Positions 1 through 7,842 of a stretch of DNA of 46,751 bases are shown one piece after another. The stretch is taken from contig JAFAEQ010000026.1 in NCBI GenBank assembly GCA_023423935.1, forward strand, positions 1-46,751. Direction: 5' to 3'. A program made the position numbers and the translations under genes. Each line of letters starts with the position of its first letter. Position 1 is the stretch's first letter. The notes beneath the pieces were generated by a model. It was given only the letters and a program-made list of their open reading frames with translations, did no database searches and had not been told where the DNA came from. The DNA is from Pseudomonadota bacterium. GTDB lineage: Bacteria > Pseudomonadota > Gammaproteobacteria > Steroidobacterales > Steroidobacteraceae.

Positions 1-18
1 ACCTCCTCGTCCTACTTC

Positions 19-55
<37 letters not shown>

Positions 56-82
56 CTTCTCCAACTGAATCCCTACTGAATG

Positions 83-113
83 GCGCGCGCATCTTCTATC
101 GAGATGCGCGCGC
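83..113. repeat. Perfect 12-bp hairpin
   Basis: GCGCGCGCATCT (83-94) pairs perfectly with AGATGCGCGCGC (102-113) across a 7-base loop. There is no T run on either side, so a classical intrinsic terminator is not supported. It may end transcription from a gene left of the window or be a protein-binding palindrome. Confidence 0.7.
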
Positions 114-606
114 ATGCGCATGTGCATTCGCTGGCATGTGCCGTGCAACACCCTCAGCAATGAATCGCATTGCAAGATCCACCGGAAGGGAGTAATCAGG
201 GAATTATGTTTCGCACGCACGCTCGTGGCATGCGCAACGATGCGCGATCCGGCTCTGATCATCATGAGTCGTGGCCGTCTTCTTACACTTCACCTCACTG
301 CCATCGCACATCATTTCGCGCGGGCTGCGCTGATGGAGCATCAGCTGGCGCACTGCGTTGGCGCAGTGCCCGATGGAACCTGTGCCCTGATGGATCAGTC
401 TTGGTTTATGGGACATTGCCGTCGAACGAGAGCACGTTCCCCCTTTGACTGAGCTGCAATGACGTGAGCTGCAATGAAATGAATTTTCGTGGGTCATATC
501 GGGGGAGGGACGAATCTAAATGACTGGGTTGATCGGATAGCGCGACGGTCGCGCCACCGGCCACATTCTGATCCGTTGACATATCTAGCAGTTGGAGGGC
601 GGTTCG

Positions 607-2586
607 ATGTCAGACAGCCCGATGGCAAGCCCGCAACGCGGGTCCGCCTCGCAACGTGGCGAAAGCTTCGTTGAATCCCTGAGCGCCTATAGCCGGTTCC
701 ACCGTGCGCAGCACTGGTCCGGCACGTTCGGCGAATTCCTCCGCACCGTCGTTCCCGGCAATGCGCGCCAACTCGCGCGCACCAGTCATGAGTATCTGTG
801 GGACATGCTCAACTGGTATGGCCGTCCGGGTTCGAACGGCAACACCAATGGCGAGACGGCCGGCGCGAAAGAATTGTTCAAGCGCGAACTGTTCGGCATC
901 GATGAGCCGCTCGGTCGCGTCGTGGATTACTTCAAAGCAGCCGCCGCCGGCTCGGATGTCGGTCGTCGACTGCTGCTGTTGCTGGGTCCACCCTCGGGCG
1001 GCAAATCCACGATGGCCATTCTGCTCAAGCGCGGCCTCGAGGAGTACAGCCTCACCGATGAAGGTGCGATGTACGCGCTGCAGGGCTCGCCGATGCACGA
1101 GTCCCCATTGAATCTGATTCCGGCCAGCTTGCGCGGCGAGTTTCGCGATACGTATGGCGTTGAGATCCGCGGTGAGTTGAGCCCTTGGGCGCGCGACCGT
1201 CTCGAGCGCGAGTTCGAAGGCGACTTCTTGCGAATGCCCGTCGAGCGAGTGTTCCTTTCCGAAGCCTCACGCATCGGTGTGGGTACGTATGCGCCGCATG
1301 ATCCTACGACTGCCGATCTTGCTGACCTCGTGGGTTCAGTCGACTTGTCTAAAGTCGCTCAGTTCGGCGACGAAGGCGATCCGCGCGCATGGTCCTGGTC
1401 GGGTGCGGTGTACGCGGCGAGCCGCGGTGTGCTCGAGATGATCGAGATCCTCAAGGTCAAGCGCGAGTTCCTGTATCTGCTGCTCACGCTGACTCAGGAG
1501 AAGAACGTCAAGGTTTCGCGCTTCCCGCTCATTTATCTCGACGAGACGATCCTCGCGCACACGAACCTGGCGGAGTTCCACAAATTCCTGCAGGAGAAAG
1601 AGAACGAGGCTCTGCTCGATCGCATGGTGATCGTGAAAGTGCCGTACACGCTTTCGTACATGGAAGAAGCTCGCATCTACGGGAAGCTCGTGTCTGCGGC
1701 GCCTGCCTTCCGCGACGTGCATCTGGATCCGCATGCGCTGCGCCTCGCGTCCGTGTTCGCGGTTCTGACGCGACTGATGAAGCCAGAGCGCGAAGGACTC
1801 GATCTGTCGAAAAAGGTCCGTCTGTATGCGGGTGAGGCGGTGGAAGGATTTCCGGAAAGTGAGATCTCGCGGTTGCGAGCCGAAGCACCCGAGGAAGGTC
1901 TGACGGGCGTGAGTCCGCGCTTCATCGTGAATTCGATCTCGAATGCGATCACGCGCAGCGACAAGAAGAGCCTGACGAGCATGGAAGTGCTGCTTGCGCT
2001 CAAGGATTCGATCGAGACGGACGCGCGCATGGATGGGAAGGCGAAGAAGCTCTGGATCGATTACCTCGTCGTCGCGCGTAAGGACTTCTACAACCGCTGG
2101 GTGAAGGAAGACGTGCATCGTGCGCTGTTCGCCTCCTTCGAGGACGAAGCGCAACAACTGCTCGACAAATATCTCGACGAAGTCGAGGCCTCGCTCGATC
2201 ACCGCGAGGTGACCGATCCGATCACGGGCGAGACGCGTCCTGCCGATGAGCGTTTCCTGCGCTCGGTCGAAGACAAGATCAAGGTCTCCGACTCGGGCAA
2301 GTTGACGTTCCGTCAGGAAGTCGTGCGCAAGGCGATGGTGGCCTACAAGACGGGAGAGAAATTCACGCTGAACAGTCATTCGCGTATGCGCGAGGCGATC
2401 GAGCAGTACCTGTTCGAAGAGCGCCGCGACGTGTTGCGTCTGGTGACTTCGGCGGCGCGTCCGGATGACGAGGCGCGCAAGAAGATCTCCGCCGTGCAGG
2501 AACGACTGACCGGCGAATATGGTTATGACGAACACAGTGCCAAGGAGGCACTGAGCTACGTGACCACACTGCTCGCTCAGGAGTAG
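607..2586 (+). CDS. prkA: PrkA family serine kinase/AAA protein (YeaG)
   Basis: This is a 659-residue PrkA/YeaG protein, close to the usual length of the family (about 630-645). It has an N-terminal AAA-like domain with a Walker A motif GPPSGGKST at about residues 127-135, the family stretch DLVGSVDL, and a C-terminal PrkA domain rich in charged helices. The family is known for autophosphorylation in enterobacteria and for stress, starvation and sporulation roles; protease activity has also been reported for a Bacillus member. The start at ATG 607 is chosen because GGAGG (594-598) lies 8 bases upstream; the TTG at 592 overlaps this site and is unlikely. It heads a cluster with yeaH (26-bp gap) and spoVR, the same order of functions as the conserved yeaG-yeaH-ycgB set. 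Cytoplasmic. The physiological substrate cannot be read from the sequence. Confidence 0.95.
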   Translation: MSDSPMASPQRGSASQRGESFVESLSAYSRFHRAQHWSGTFGEFLRTVVPGNARQLARTSHEYLWDMLNWYGRPGSNGNTNGETAGAKELFKRELFGIDEPLGRVVDYFKAAAAGSDVGRRLLLLLGPPSGGKSTMAILLKRGLEEYSLTDEGAMYALQGSPMHESPLNLIPASLRGEFRDTYGVEIRGELSPWARDRLEREFEGDFLRMPVERVFLSEASRIGVGTYAPHDPTTADLADLVGSVDLSKVAQFGDEGDPRAWSWSGAVYAASRGVLEMIEILKVKREFLYLLLTLTQEKNVKVSRFPLIYLDETILAHTNLAEFHKFLQEKENEALLDRMVIVKVPYTLSYMEEARIYGKLVSAAPAFRDVHLDPHALRLASVFAVLTRLMKPEREGLDLSKKVRLYAGEAVEGFPESEISRLRAEAPEEGLTGVSPRFIVNSISNAITRSDKKSLTSMEVLLALKDSIETDARMDGKAKKLWIDYLVVARKDFYNRWVKEDVHRALFASFEDEAQQLLDKYLDEVEASLDHREVTDPITGETRPADERFLRSVEDKIKVSDSGKLTFRQEVVRKAMVAYKTGEKFTLNSHSRMREAIEQYLFEERRDVLRLVTSAARPDDEARKKISAVQERLTGEYGYDEHSAKEALSYVTTLLAQE

Positions 2587-2612
2587 CAGCACGGTCGAGG
2601 CGCGGTAACGCA

Positions 2613-3782
2613 ATGAGCGATTCCACCTCCGGTACTCCCGCAAGTCCTGGCGAAGCAGGCTGGTACGACCTGTTCTCGAGAGGCGCACGGGATTGGCTGC
2701 GCCACAACGAGAAAGTGCGTGAGGCAGTGCGACAGCATCTGCCTCAGATCGTCGCGGGCGCGGATGTCCTCACGGGTGGCGCGAGCACCGTGCGCGTGCC
2801 GGTGCGCATGCTCGAGCACTATCGCTTCAGACTGCGACCGCCGAACGAGCAGCAGGGTGTCGGACAAGGTCAGGCCAAACCCGGCGATCGCATCGGCCGC
2901 CCGCAGCAGCAGGACAGCGACCAGCGCGGACAGGGCGGCAACGAAGACGGCGGCATCCAGTACACACTCGAGTTTCGCATCGACGACATCGTCGACTGGC
3001 TGTGGGAAGAGATGCAGCTGCCGAATCTCGAAGCGAAGGCTGGCAAATCGCGCGACGACGATTGGACACGTGAAGGATGGGACCGACGCGGCGCCCGCTC
3101 GCGCCTGGATCGGCGGCGCTCGATGAAAGAATCCATCAAGCGGCGCGGTGTGCAGACGCTCGGCGGCAATGAAGCGCCGCCTTTCACTGACGAGGATTTG
3201 CGCTTTCGTCAGCTCGCCCGACGTGAGCAGCCGGCGACTCAAGCTGTAGTGATTCTGCTGCTCGACGTGTCAGGCAGCATGGGCGATCGCGAACGCCAGA
3301 TCTCGAAGACTTTTTTCTTCTGGGCGATCCAGGGATTGCGTCGCCAGTACCGACAGCTCGAGCTGGTGTTCGTTGCGCACACCTCGGAGGCTTGGGAGTT
3401 TCAGGAAGAAGAGTTCTTCCGCGTCAGCGGCACGGGCGGCACGGTCGCATCCACTGGCCTGCGAAAGGTTCGCGAGATCATCGACGAGCGCTTTAGTCCC
3501 AGCCAGTACAACGTCTATCTGTTCTATGCATCCGATGGCGAGAACTTTCCGTCCGATCAGCCACAGGCCGAAGAAGCGCTCGTGGACCTTGCCCCCGACT
3601 GCAACTACGCGGGCTTTCTCGAAGTGGCTCCACTCGCAGGCACGATCCCGGACAGCGAGCTCGGCAGACTCTTCGCGGACATGTCACAGGACAATCCGCA
3701 GATCGGAGCGTTTCGCGTGAACAGCACTGACGACATCTGGAACGCGGTACGACATTTCTTTGGCAAAGCGGCAGGGGAGTGA
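2613..3782 (+). CDS. yeaH: YeaH/YhbH family protein (DUF444, vWA-like)
   Basis: This 389-residue protein belongs to the DUF444 (YeaH/YhbH) family. A von Willebrand A-like domain is marked by the MIDAS-type motif LLLDVSGSMGD, with the DxSxS residues near 217-221. An upstream Gln/Gly-rich, probably disordered segment (about residues 80-112) precedes the conserved region containing ILEFRIDD-type sequence and a basic RSRLDRRRS stretch. It follows prkA by 26 bp and is probably co-transcribed and translated with it. The family is almost always found beside PrkA and SpoVR and is linked to stationary phase, nitrogen starvation and, in spore formers, sporulation. Its biochemical role is unknown; a metal-dependent scaffold for PrkA/SpoVR is an inference from the vWA fold. 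Confidence 0.93.
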   Translation: MSDSTSGTPASPGEAGWYDLFSRGARDWLRHNEKVREAVRQHLPQIVAGADVLTGGASTVRVPVRMLEHYRFRLRPPNEQQGVGQGQAKPGDRIGRPQQQDSDQRGQGGNEDGGIQYTLEFRIDDIVDWLWEEMQLPNLEAKAGKSRDDDWTREGWDRRGARSRLDRRRSMKESIKRRGVQTLGGNEAPPFTDEDLRFRQLARREQPATQAVVILLLDVSGSMGDRERQISKTFFFWAIQGLRRQYRQLELVFVAHTSEAWEFQEEEFFRVSGTGGTVASTGLRKVREIIDERFSPSQYNVYLFYASDGENFPSDQPQAEEALVDLAPDCNYAGFLEVAPLAGTIPDSELGRLFADMSQDNPQIGAFRVNSTDDIWNAVRHFFGKAAGE

Positions 3783-3807
3783 AGATTGAGGCGCCAGGCT
3801 CTAGGGG

Positions 3808-3917
3808 CTAGGCGCTAGCTGGAAGAAACGATTTCATTGAAGCAGTACGTGGAGCAGTGAGATGCGATGCATCCGTGCCTCCGTTTTGCTAGGACCTAGC
3901 GCCTAGTACCTAGCGCC
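3808..3917. repeat. CTAG-rich inverted repeat between yeaH and spoVR
   Basis: CTAGGCGCTAG (3808-3818) and its exact reverse complement CTAGCGCCTAG (3896-3906) flank about 77 bases, and a further partial copy CTAGCGCC follows at 3910-3917. CTAG is normally rare in bacterial DNA, so this clustering stands out. The element sits in the 150-bp gap between two functionally linked genes and could form a stem that attenuates readthrough or stabilises the mRNA end. Confidence 0.65.
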
Positions 3918-3932
3918 TTCCTGGACCTCCTC

Positions 3933-5312
3933 ATGACCGAAGACTGGCAAACACACATCACCCGCATCGAACAGCTCGCACGCAGCCAAGGGCTGCGGTA
4001 CGACCCTGTCGAATTCGAGGTCGTGCCCGAAAGCTTCATGACGGAGATCGCCATCTACGGACTGCCGGTGCGCATGCCGCACTGGTCCTTCGGCGTGCGC
4101 TACATCTACCAGCTCATTCAACATCGGATGGGATTGTCGCGACTGTTCGAAGTCGTCTTTCCGGGTAACCCCGGGCGCGCCTATCTCGCGAAGACGAACT
4201 CGTACGCCGAAAACGTTCTGGTGACCGCTCACGTGCTGGGACACGCCGACTTCTCCAGCAACAATCTTCTGTTCAAGCGCAGTCAGCACCAGGTCGGCGA
4301 ACACATCGTCGAGCAAGCCGCAGCGCACGCACGCCAAATCGGTATGGCGATCCAGGAACACGGTCTTGATCGCGTGGAATCGGTACTCGATGCGGCGCTC
4401 TCCCTCGAGCAACACATCGATATCGATCAAGGCGTACGACGCGAACGCTATGCGGATGTGATTGCGGAACCCTCTCCTGCGATGGATTCTGAGTTCGCAC
4501 GCCGCTTTGCCCAGCTCGGCCCCGACACCGCACGACCGCGACCGACGAGTACACCGCGACGCGCACCAATTCCCCCGCATCCCGAGAAGGATCTGCTCTG
4601 GTTCATTGCCCACTATGCGCCCGAGCTCGAACCCTGGGAACGCGACATCTTTCTCGCTGTCCGCGAAGAGTCGTTCTATTTCTATCCCGTGTTTGCCTGC
4701 CAGATCATGAACGAAGGCTGGGCGTCGTTCTGGCACGCACGGCTGTTACGCGAGGCGGACTTCCTGCCCCAGTCCGCTTACGTGGATGCGATCAAGTGTC
4801 ACTCCGACGTCGTCCGCCCCACCGCGAGCGGCGAAAACGTCGCGCTCGCCACGAACCCTTATCACCTGGGCTTTTCCATCTGGGAGAAAATCGTCGAAGA
4901 ACGCGGCATCGAAGACGCGCGCAAGATCATGTGCGAAGACGACGACTTCGCCTTCATCCGCAATCATCTGACGATGGATCTCGCGAAAGAGCTGAAGCTG
5001 TTCCATTACAAAGGCCCCGCGAACGGCACGCTGACCGTTCAGGAGACCGATCTTCCGCTCCTGCACGATGCCCTGCTCGCACCGAAGTATGGATTCGGCG
5101 CCCCGACCGTGAGCGCATCGCGCGTCCACGTCGATGGCCGACTCGAATTGATCCACGACCATGCAACGGATGGACGCGGCCTCGACCCCGAACGCGGCCG
5201 CCGAGTCCTCGAATACATCGCGCGCGTCTGGCGCCGCCCCGTGACGATTACCACGATCGACAACGAGAAACGGACGGTGGAGTTGTCGGTGTCGCCTCCG
5301 CCGCTGAATTGA
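3933..5312 (+). CDS. spoVR: SpoVR family protein (YcgB)
   Basis: A 459-residue member of the SpoVR/YcgB family, the third partner of the PrkA and YeaH proteins. The conserved segment NEGWASFWHARLL is present (NEGW about residues 260-263, FWH 266-268), and the N-terminal region has the family-like WxxHI...LARSQGL opening. The family is named for a Bacillus gene involved in spore cortex formation, but the organism here shows no sporulation genes in the window, and in enterobacteria the homologue is a stationary-phase gene of unknown activity. The ATG at 3933 has no good Shine-Dalgarno site (CCTGGACCTCCTC lies upstream). A 150-bp gap with an inverted repeat separates it from yeaH, so it may have lower or separate expression. 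Cytoplasmic; conserved His and Glu residues suggest metal binding, which is inference. Confidence 0.94.
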   Translation: MTEDWQTHITRIEQLARSQGLRYDPVEFEVVPESFMTEIAIYGLPVRMPHWSFGVRYIYQLIQHRMGLSRLFEVVFPGNPGRAYLAKTNSYAENVLVTAHVLGHADFSSNNLLFKRSQHQVGEHIVEQAAAHARQIGMAIQEHGLDRVESVLDAALSLEQHIDIDQGVRRERYADVIAEPSPAMDSEFARRFAQLGPDTARPRPTSTPRRAPIPPHPEKDLLWFIAHYAPELEPWERDIFLAVREESFYFYPVFACQIMNEGWASFWHARLLREADFLPQSAYVDAIKCHSDVVRPTASGENVALATNPYHLGFSIWEKIVEERGIEDARKIMCEDDDFAFIRNHLTMDLAKELKLFHYKGPANGTLTVQETDLPLLHDALLAPKYGFGAPTVSASRVHVDGRLELIHDHATDGRGLDPERGRRVLEYIARVWRRPVTITTIDNEKRTVELSVSPPPLN

Positions 5313-5325
5313 AGACTTCAGGAGC

Positions 5326-5412
5326 GGCCGCAAAGACCGCATAAAAGATCACGCAAGCCGAACAGCTCGACCTTCTTCTTTCGCATTTTTCCTTTTTGCG
5401 GTCTTTGCGGCC
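5326..5412. repeat. Paired inverted element GGCCGCAAAGACCGCA, copy A
   Basis: GGCCGCAAAGACCGCA (5326-5341) and its exact complement TGCGGTCTTTGCGGCC (5397-5412) bracket a unique 55-base centre. It lies between the convergent ends of spoVR (5312) and the NmrA-like gene (5421). The same pair occurs at 31762-31894 and 34148-34284. The position suggests a shared bidirectional transcription end, and the paired layout resembles REP doublets (REPIN-type elements). Confidence 0.85.
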
Positions 5413-5420
5413 GTCTTCTG

Positions 5421-6278
5421 TCAGACAAACGCGTGACGATAGTCGCGCAGGAAGTCGTCGAATGAGCGGGGATCCTGGCCGGTGACGTCGCGGACGACGT
5501 GGGTGGGGGCGACATTGATCAGGTTGGAAGCGCAGGCGTCCCAGAGTTCCAGGGTGGCCTCGATCATCACAGGTGCGGCGCCGGCGGCCTGCAGACGACC
5601 GCGAGCTTCGTTGGCCGTGATGTCGACATAGCGGATGGGCTTACCGAGCACCTGGCTCATGCGGCTCGCCACTTCATCGTAGGTAATCGATTCGCTTCCC
5701 GTGACGGTGTAAGTGCGGCCGGCGTGGGACGGATTCAGCAAAGCCACGGCGCCGACGGCCCCGACGTCGCGTGCATCCACGAAGGTCCATTTGCCTGAGC
5801 GGAACGGGCCTGCGATGACGCTCTGGGCTGCAACCGTTGGTGCGAACTGCAGAAGATTCTGCATCAGGAATGTGGGCCGCAGATGGGTGACCTGCAAACC
5901 GCTGCTTTGGGTGCTGCCCTCGACTTGTCCGAGCCACCGCAACGCCCGCGCACAGCACAGACCTGCATTCGCACCTACGCCCGAGAGCTGAACCAACCGG
6001 GAGACGCCAGATTTCTTGGCGGCCGCGACGAATTTGCTGTGGAGCTCCGCCATTCGCGGCGAGAAACCGGAGGCAAGGAATGCGGCATCAACGCCTTCAA
6101 GGGCCTTCTGCAGGCTGGTATCGTCAGCCAGATCGCCGCGAAAGACCTCGATATTGGCCGCCGACACGCGCAATCGTGCGGGATCTCGCACGAAAGCTCG
6201 TACCGCAACGGGCTTGTCCGCCAGTCCGGCGAGCACCGCCTGGCCCACATTCCCCGTTGCACCGGTCACAAGAAGCAT
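5421..6278 (-). CDS. NmrA-like NAD(P)-binding oxidoreductase
   Basis: A 285-residue atypical short-chain dehydrogenase. The N-terminus MLLVTGATGNVG carries the dinucleotide-binding GxxGxxG motif (residues 6-12), followed by a Rossmann fold with the VRDPARL segment that in NmrA/YtfG-like proteins helps choose NADP(H). There is no clear YxxxK catalytic pair, as is usual in this subfamily, whose members include quinone oxidoreductases and redox-sensing regulators. It is divergent from a LysR regulator gene (starts 185 bp apart), a classic arrangement in which the regulator controls the oxidoreductase. A role in quinone or electrophile detoxification is inference. The gene ends 8 bp from inverted-repeat copy A. 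Confidence 0.85.
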   Translation of the reverse strand: MLLVTGATGNVGQAVLAGLADKPVAVRAFVRDPARLRVSAANIEVFRGDLADDTSLQKALEGVDAAFLASGFSPRMAELHSKFVAAAKKSGVSRLVQLSGVGANAGLCCARALRWLGQVEGSTQSSGLQVTHLRPTFLMQNLLQFAPTVAAQSVIAGPFRSGKWTFVDARDVGAVGAVALLNPSHAGRTYTVTGSESITYDEVASRMSQVLGKPIRYVDITANEARGRLQAAGAAPVMIEATLELWDACASNLINVAPTHVVRDVTGQDPRSFDDFLRDYRHAFV

Positions 6279-6463
6279 CGTTTCACCGTCAATCGCACTA
6301 ATGAGAACTCTGATGGTCCGATCCGATTCGAGAGATACATTAAGGGCCGAAACCGCCCCGGTAAACGGCGGGTCCAGCGAATAGTCTGGTGCGCGGCCGT
6401 CATGAATCCCCCGCCTACAATCCCGTTCAATAGAATGGCAACCGAGATTGGGGAACGGACTGA

Positions 6464-7462
6464 TTGAATAATTTCAGTGACATTGTGGCTTATGTCCGTG
6501 TGGTTGAGGCACACAGTTTTGTCGCGGCGGCACAAACCCTCGGGATGTCGCCCTCGGCAATCAGTAAAGCCGTCAGCCGCCTGGAAGAAAGATTGGGCGC
6601 CCGCTTGCTCAATCGTACAACGCGCTCGCTGAGTCTGACCGACATCGGCGCCGCGTTCTATGAACGGTGTCGCGAGGCACTGGGGCAGCTCGAGCACGCA
6701 GAAAGCGAAGTCTCCGAGTCACGCGGCGTTCCCCGCGGCCGGTTACGTGTCGAAGTCCCGGTTTCGCTGGGACGACGCATCATCGTGCCCGCGTTGCCCC
6801 GTTTCATCGCCCAGTACCCCGAGATCAGCGTGCAGATGAGCATGAACGACCGGGTGGTCGATCTGGTTCAGGAAGGGATCGACGCCGCCGTGCGCATCGG
6901 GAATCTGAGCGATTCGAGCCTGATCGCGCGCCGCATCGGCCATCTGCGCGGCGTCACCTGCGCATCGCCCGAGTTCATCGAGCGCTTCGGCGAACCGCAG
7001 GATCCGACCGAGTTGCAGCCGGAGCATTGTCTGCAGATGTTCCGCGGCGGAACGAACCAGGTGCGCGAGTGGATCTTCAAGAAAGACGGGGTCGAACACA
7101 CGATCACGCCGTCAGCGCGTTTGGCGTTCAGCGATCCGGAATCGGCGGTCGCTGCGGCGGTGAGCGGCGCAGGGTTCGTTCGCAGTCTCGACTTCACGGT
7201 GGAAGCGCAGATCGCCTCCGGCCTGTTACGCCCCGTTCTCGAAGACTGGAACGACGGTGCTTACTGGCCCGTCTCCGTCGTGTATCCACAGCATCGGCAG
7301 CCCACAGCGAAGATTCGGGCGTTCATCGACTTTGCGGCCGGCCTGTTCCCCCAGTCCGTGCAGCCTGCAATCGCGCCGCTCGTGAACGCATCCTCGGCGA
7401 CCCAACGAACCACGCGGACCGATTCGAAAAACCGTCCCGTCGCGCCACCGCCATTCCCCTGA
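6464..7462 (+). CDS. LysR family transcriptional regulator (CrgA-like)
   Basis: A 332-residue LysR-type regulator. Residues 1-60 form the winged helix-turn-helix (FVAAAQTLGMSPSAISKAVSRLE), and residues from about 90 to 290 form a type-2 periplasmic-binding-like effector domain of the CrgA kind (LRVEVPVSLGRRIIVPALPRF). The start is a TTG at 6464: it places the conserved helix-turn-helix at the normal distance from the N-terminus and has a GGGGA site about 10 bases upstream, whereas the next in-frame ATG would delete the DNA-binding domain. It is transcribed divergently from the NmrA-like oxidoreductase gene and probably regulates it and itself; I could not place a specific LysR box in the 185-bp gap. 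The extra 30 residues at the C-terminus (Ser/Thr/Arg-rich) look disordered. Confidence 0.92.
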   Translation: MNNFSDIVAYVRVVEAHSFVAAAQTLGMSPSAISKAVSRLEERLGARLLNRTTRSLSLTDIGAAFYERCREALGQLEHAESEVSESRGVPRGRLRVEVPVSLGRRIIVPALPRFIAQYPEISVQMSMNDRVVDLVQEGIDAAVRIGNLSDSSLIARRIGHLRGVTCASPEFIERFGEPQDPTELQPEHCLQMFRGGTNQVREWIFKKDGVEHTITPSARLAFSDPESAVAAAVSGAGFVRSLDFTVEAQIASGLLRPVLEDWNDGAYWPVSVVYPQHRQPTAKIRAFIDFAAGLFPQSVQPAIAPLVNASSATQRTTRTDSKNRPVAPPPFP

Positions 7463-7699
7463 TCAGTCGCAGGTGAGACACGCCTGGGACTGCGCGGAGG
7501 CGATCTGCGTGAGTCGGGCGGCACGCAGTTTGGGCAGCAGGAACGCGATGGCCCGCTGAGCATCCCGGCAACGTTGAGCACGTAACGTCAGCTCGCTCGA
7601 GCGATTCGTACGCACGTCCGTCTCGTCCTCGAACAGCGCGCTCAACGCTTCGAGATTGTCGAGGGTCTGATCGATCAGCACGACGGGATCGGTGAACAC
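7463..7699 (-). CDS. Small protein of unknown function under an SOS-type promoter
   Basis: A 78-residue ORF with no family I recognise. It has an acidic N-terminal half (DPVVLIDQTLDNLEALSALF, EDETD) likely to be helical, a basic C-terminal half (PKLRAARL) and two cysteines near the end (CLTC). No signal peptide or transmembrane segment is evident. Evidence that it is real: the GTG start at 7699 follows a perfect AGGAG (complement of 7707-7711) with 7-base spacing, and a LexA-type box (7727-7742) overlaps a plausible -10 element at the right distance. It converges end-to-end with the lysR gene (stop 7462), with no gap. The promoter layout predicts DNA-damage induction. Small SOS proteins in other bacteria often block division or act as toxins; whether this one does is unknown. 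Confidence 0.7.
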   Translation of the reverse strand: MFTDPVVLIDQTLDNLEALSALFEDETDVRTNRSSELTLRAQRCRDAQRAIAFLLPKLRAARLTQIASAQSQACLTCD

Positions 7700-7726
7700 G
7701 GATGAGCTCCTGAACGGATGAACAGC

Positions 7727-7742
7727 CTGTATGGTTATACAG
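7727..7742 (-). promoter_or_regulatory. LexA (SOS) box
   Basis: CTGTATGGTTATACAG fits CTGT-N8-ACAG and matches 13 of 16 positions of the E. coli SOS core CTGTATATATATACAG, with perfect 6-base arms. On the minus strand it overlaps a TATAAC -10 (complement of 7734-7739), and a TTGCCA -35 lies at 7755-7760 with a 15-bp spacer. The predicted transcript start near 7727 is followed by AGGAG and the GTG start of the small gene. Confidence 0.7.
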
Positions 7743-7842
7743 TCTCAGATCGGCTGGCAAGAGGAGCCCGTAAGCGACTGTTTGCCGTAGGCATTCGTGG
7801 AAGCTCACGTACACTTCCGCCGTCAGGTCCCGGAGAAGACCC

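Noticed and set aside
114..497. Overlapping frames on both strands upstream of prkA
   Set aside because: Up to 112 residues long but with no motif, no ribosome site and Cys/His/Arg-rich composition unlike neighbouring genes; more than one frame is equally open.
576..581. TTGACA hexamer as prkA -35
   Set aside because: A -10 at the right distance would fall on the start codon (607), so it cannot serve this gene.
6279..6463. A specific LysR T-N11-A box between the divergent NmrA and LysR genes
   Set aside because: Several weak matches but none with symmetrical arms or good spacing; not reported as a feature.
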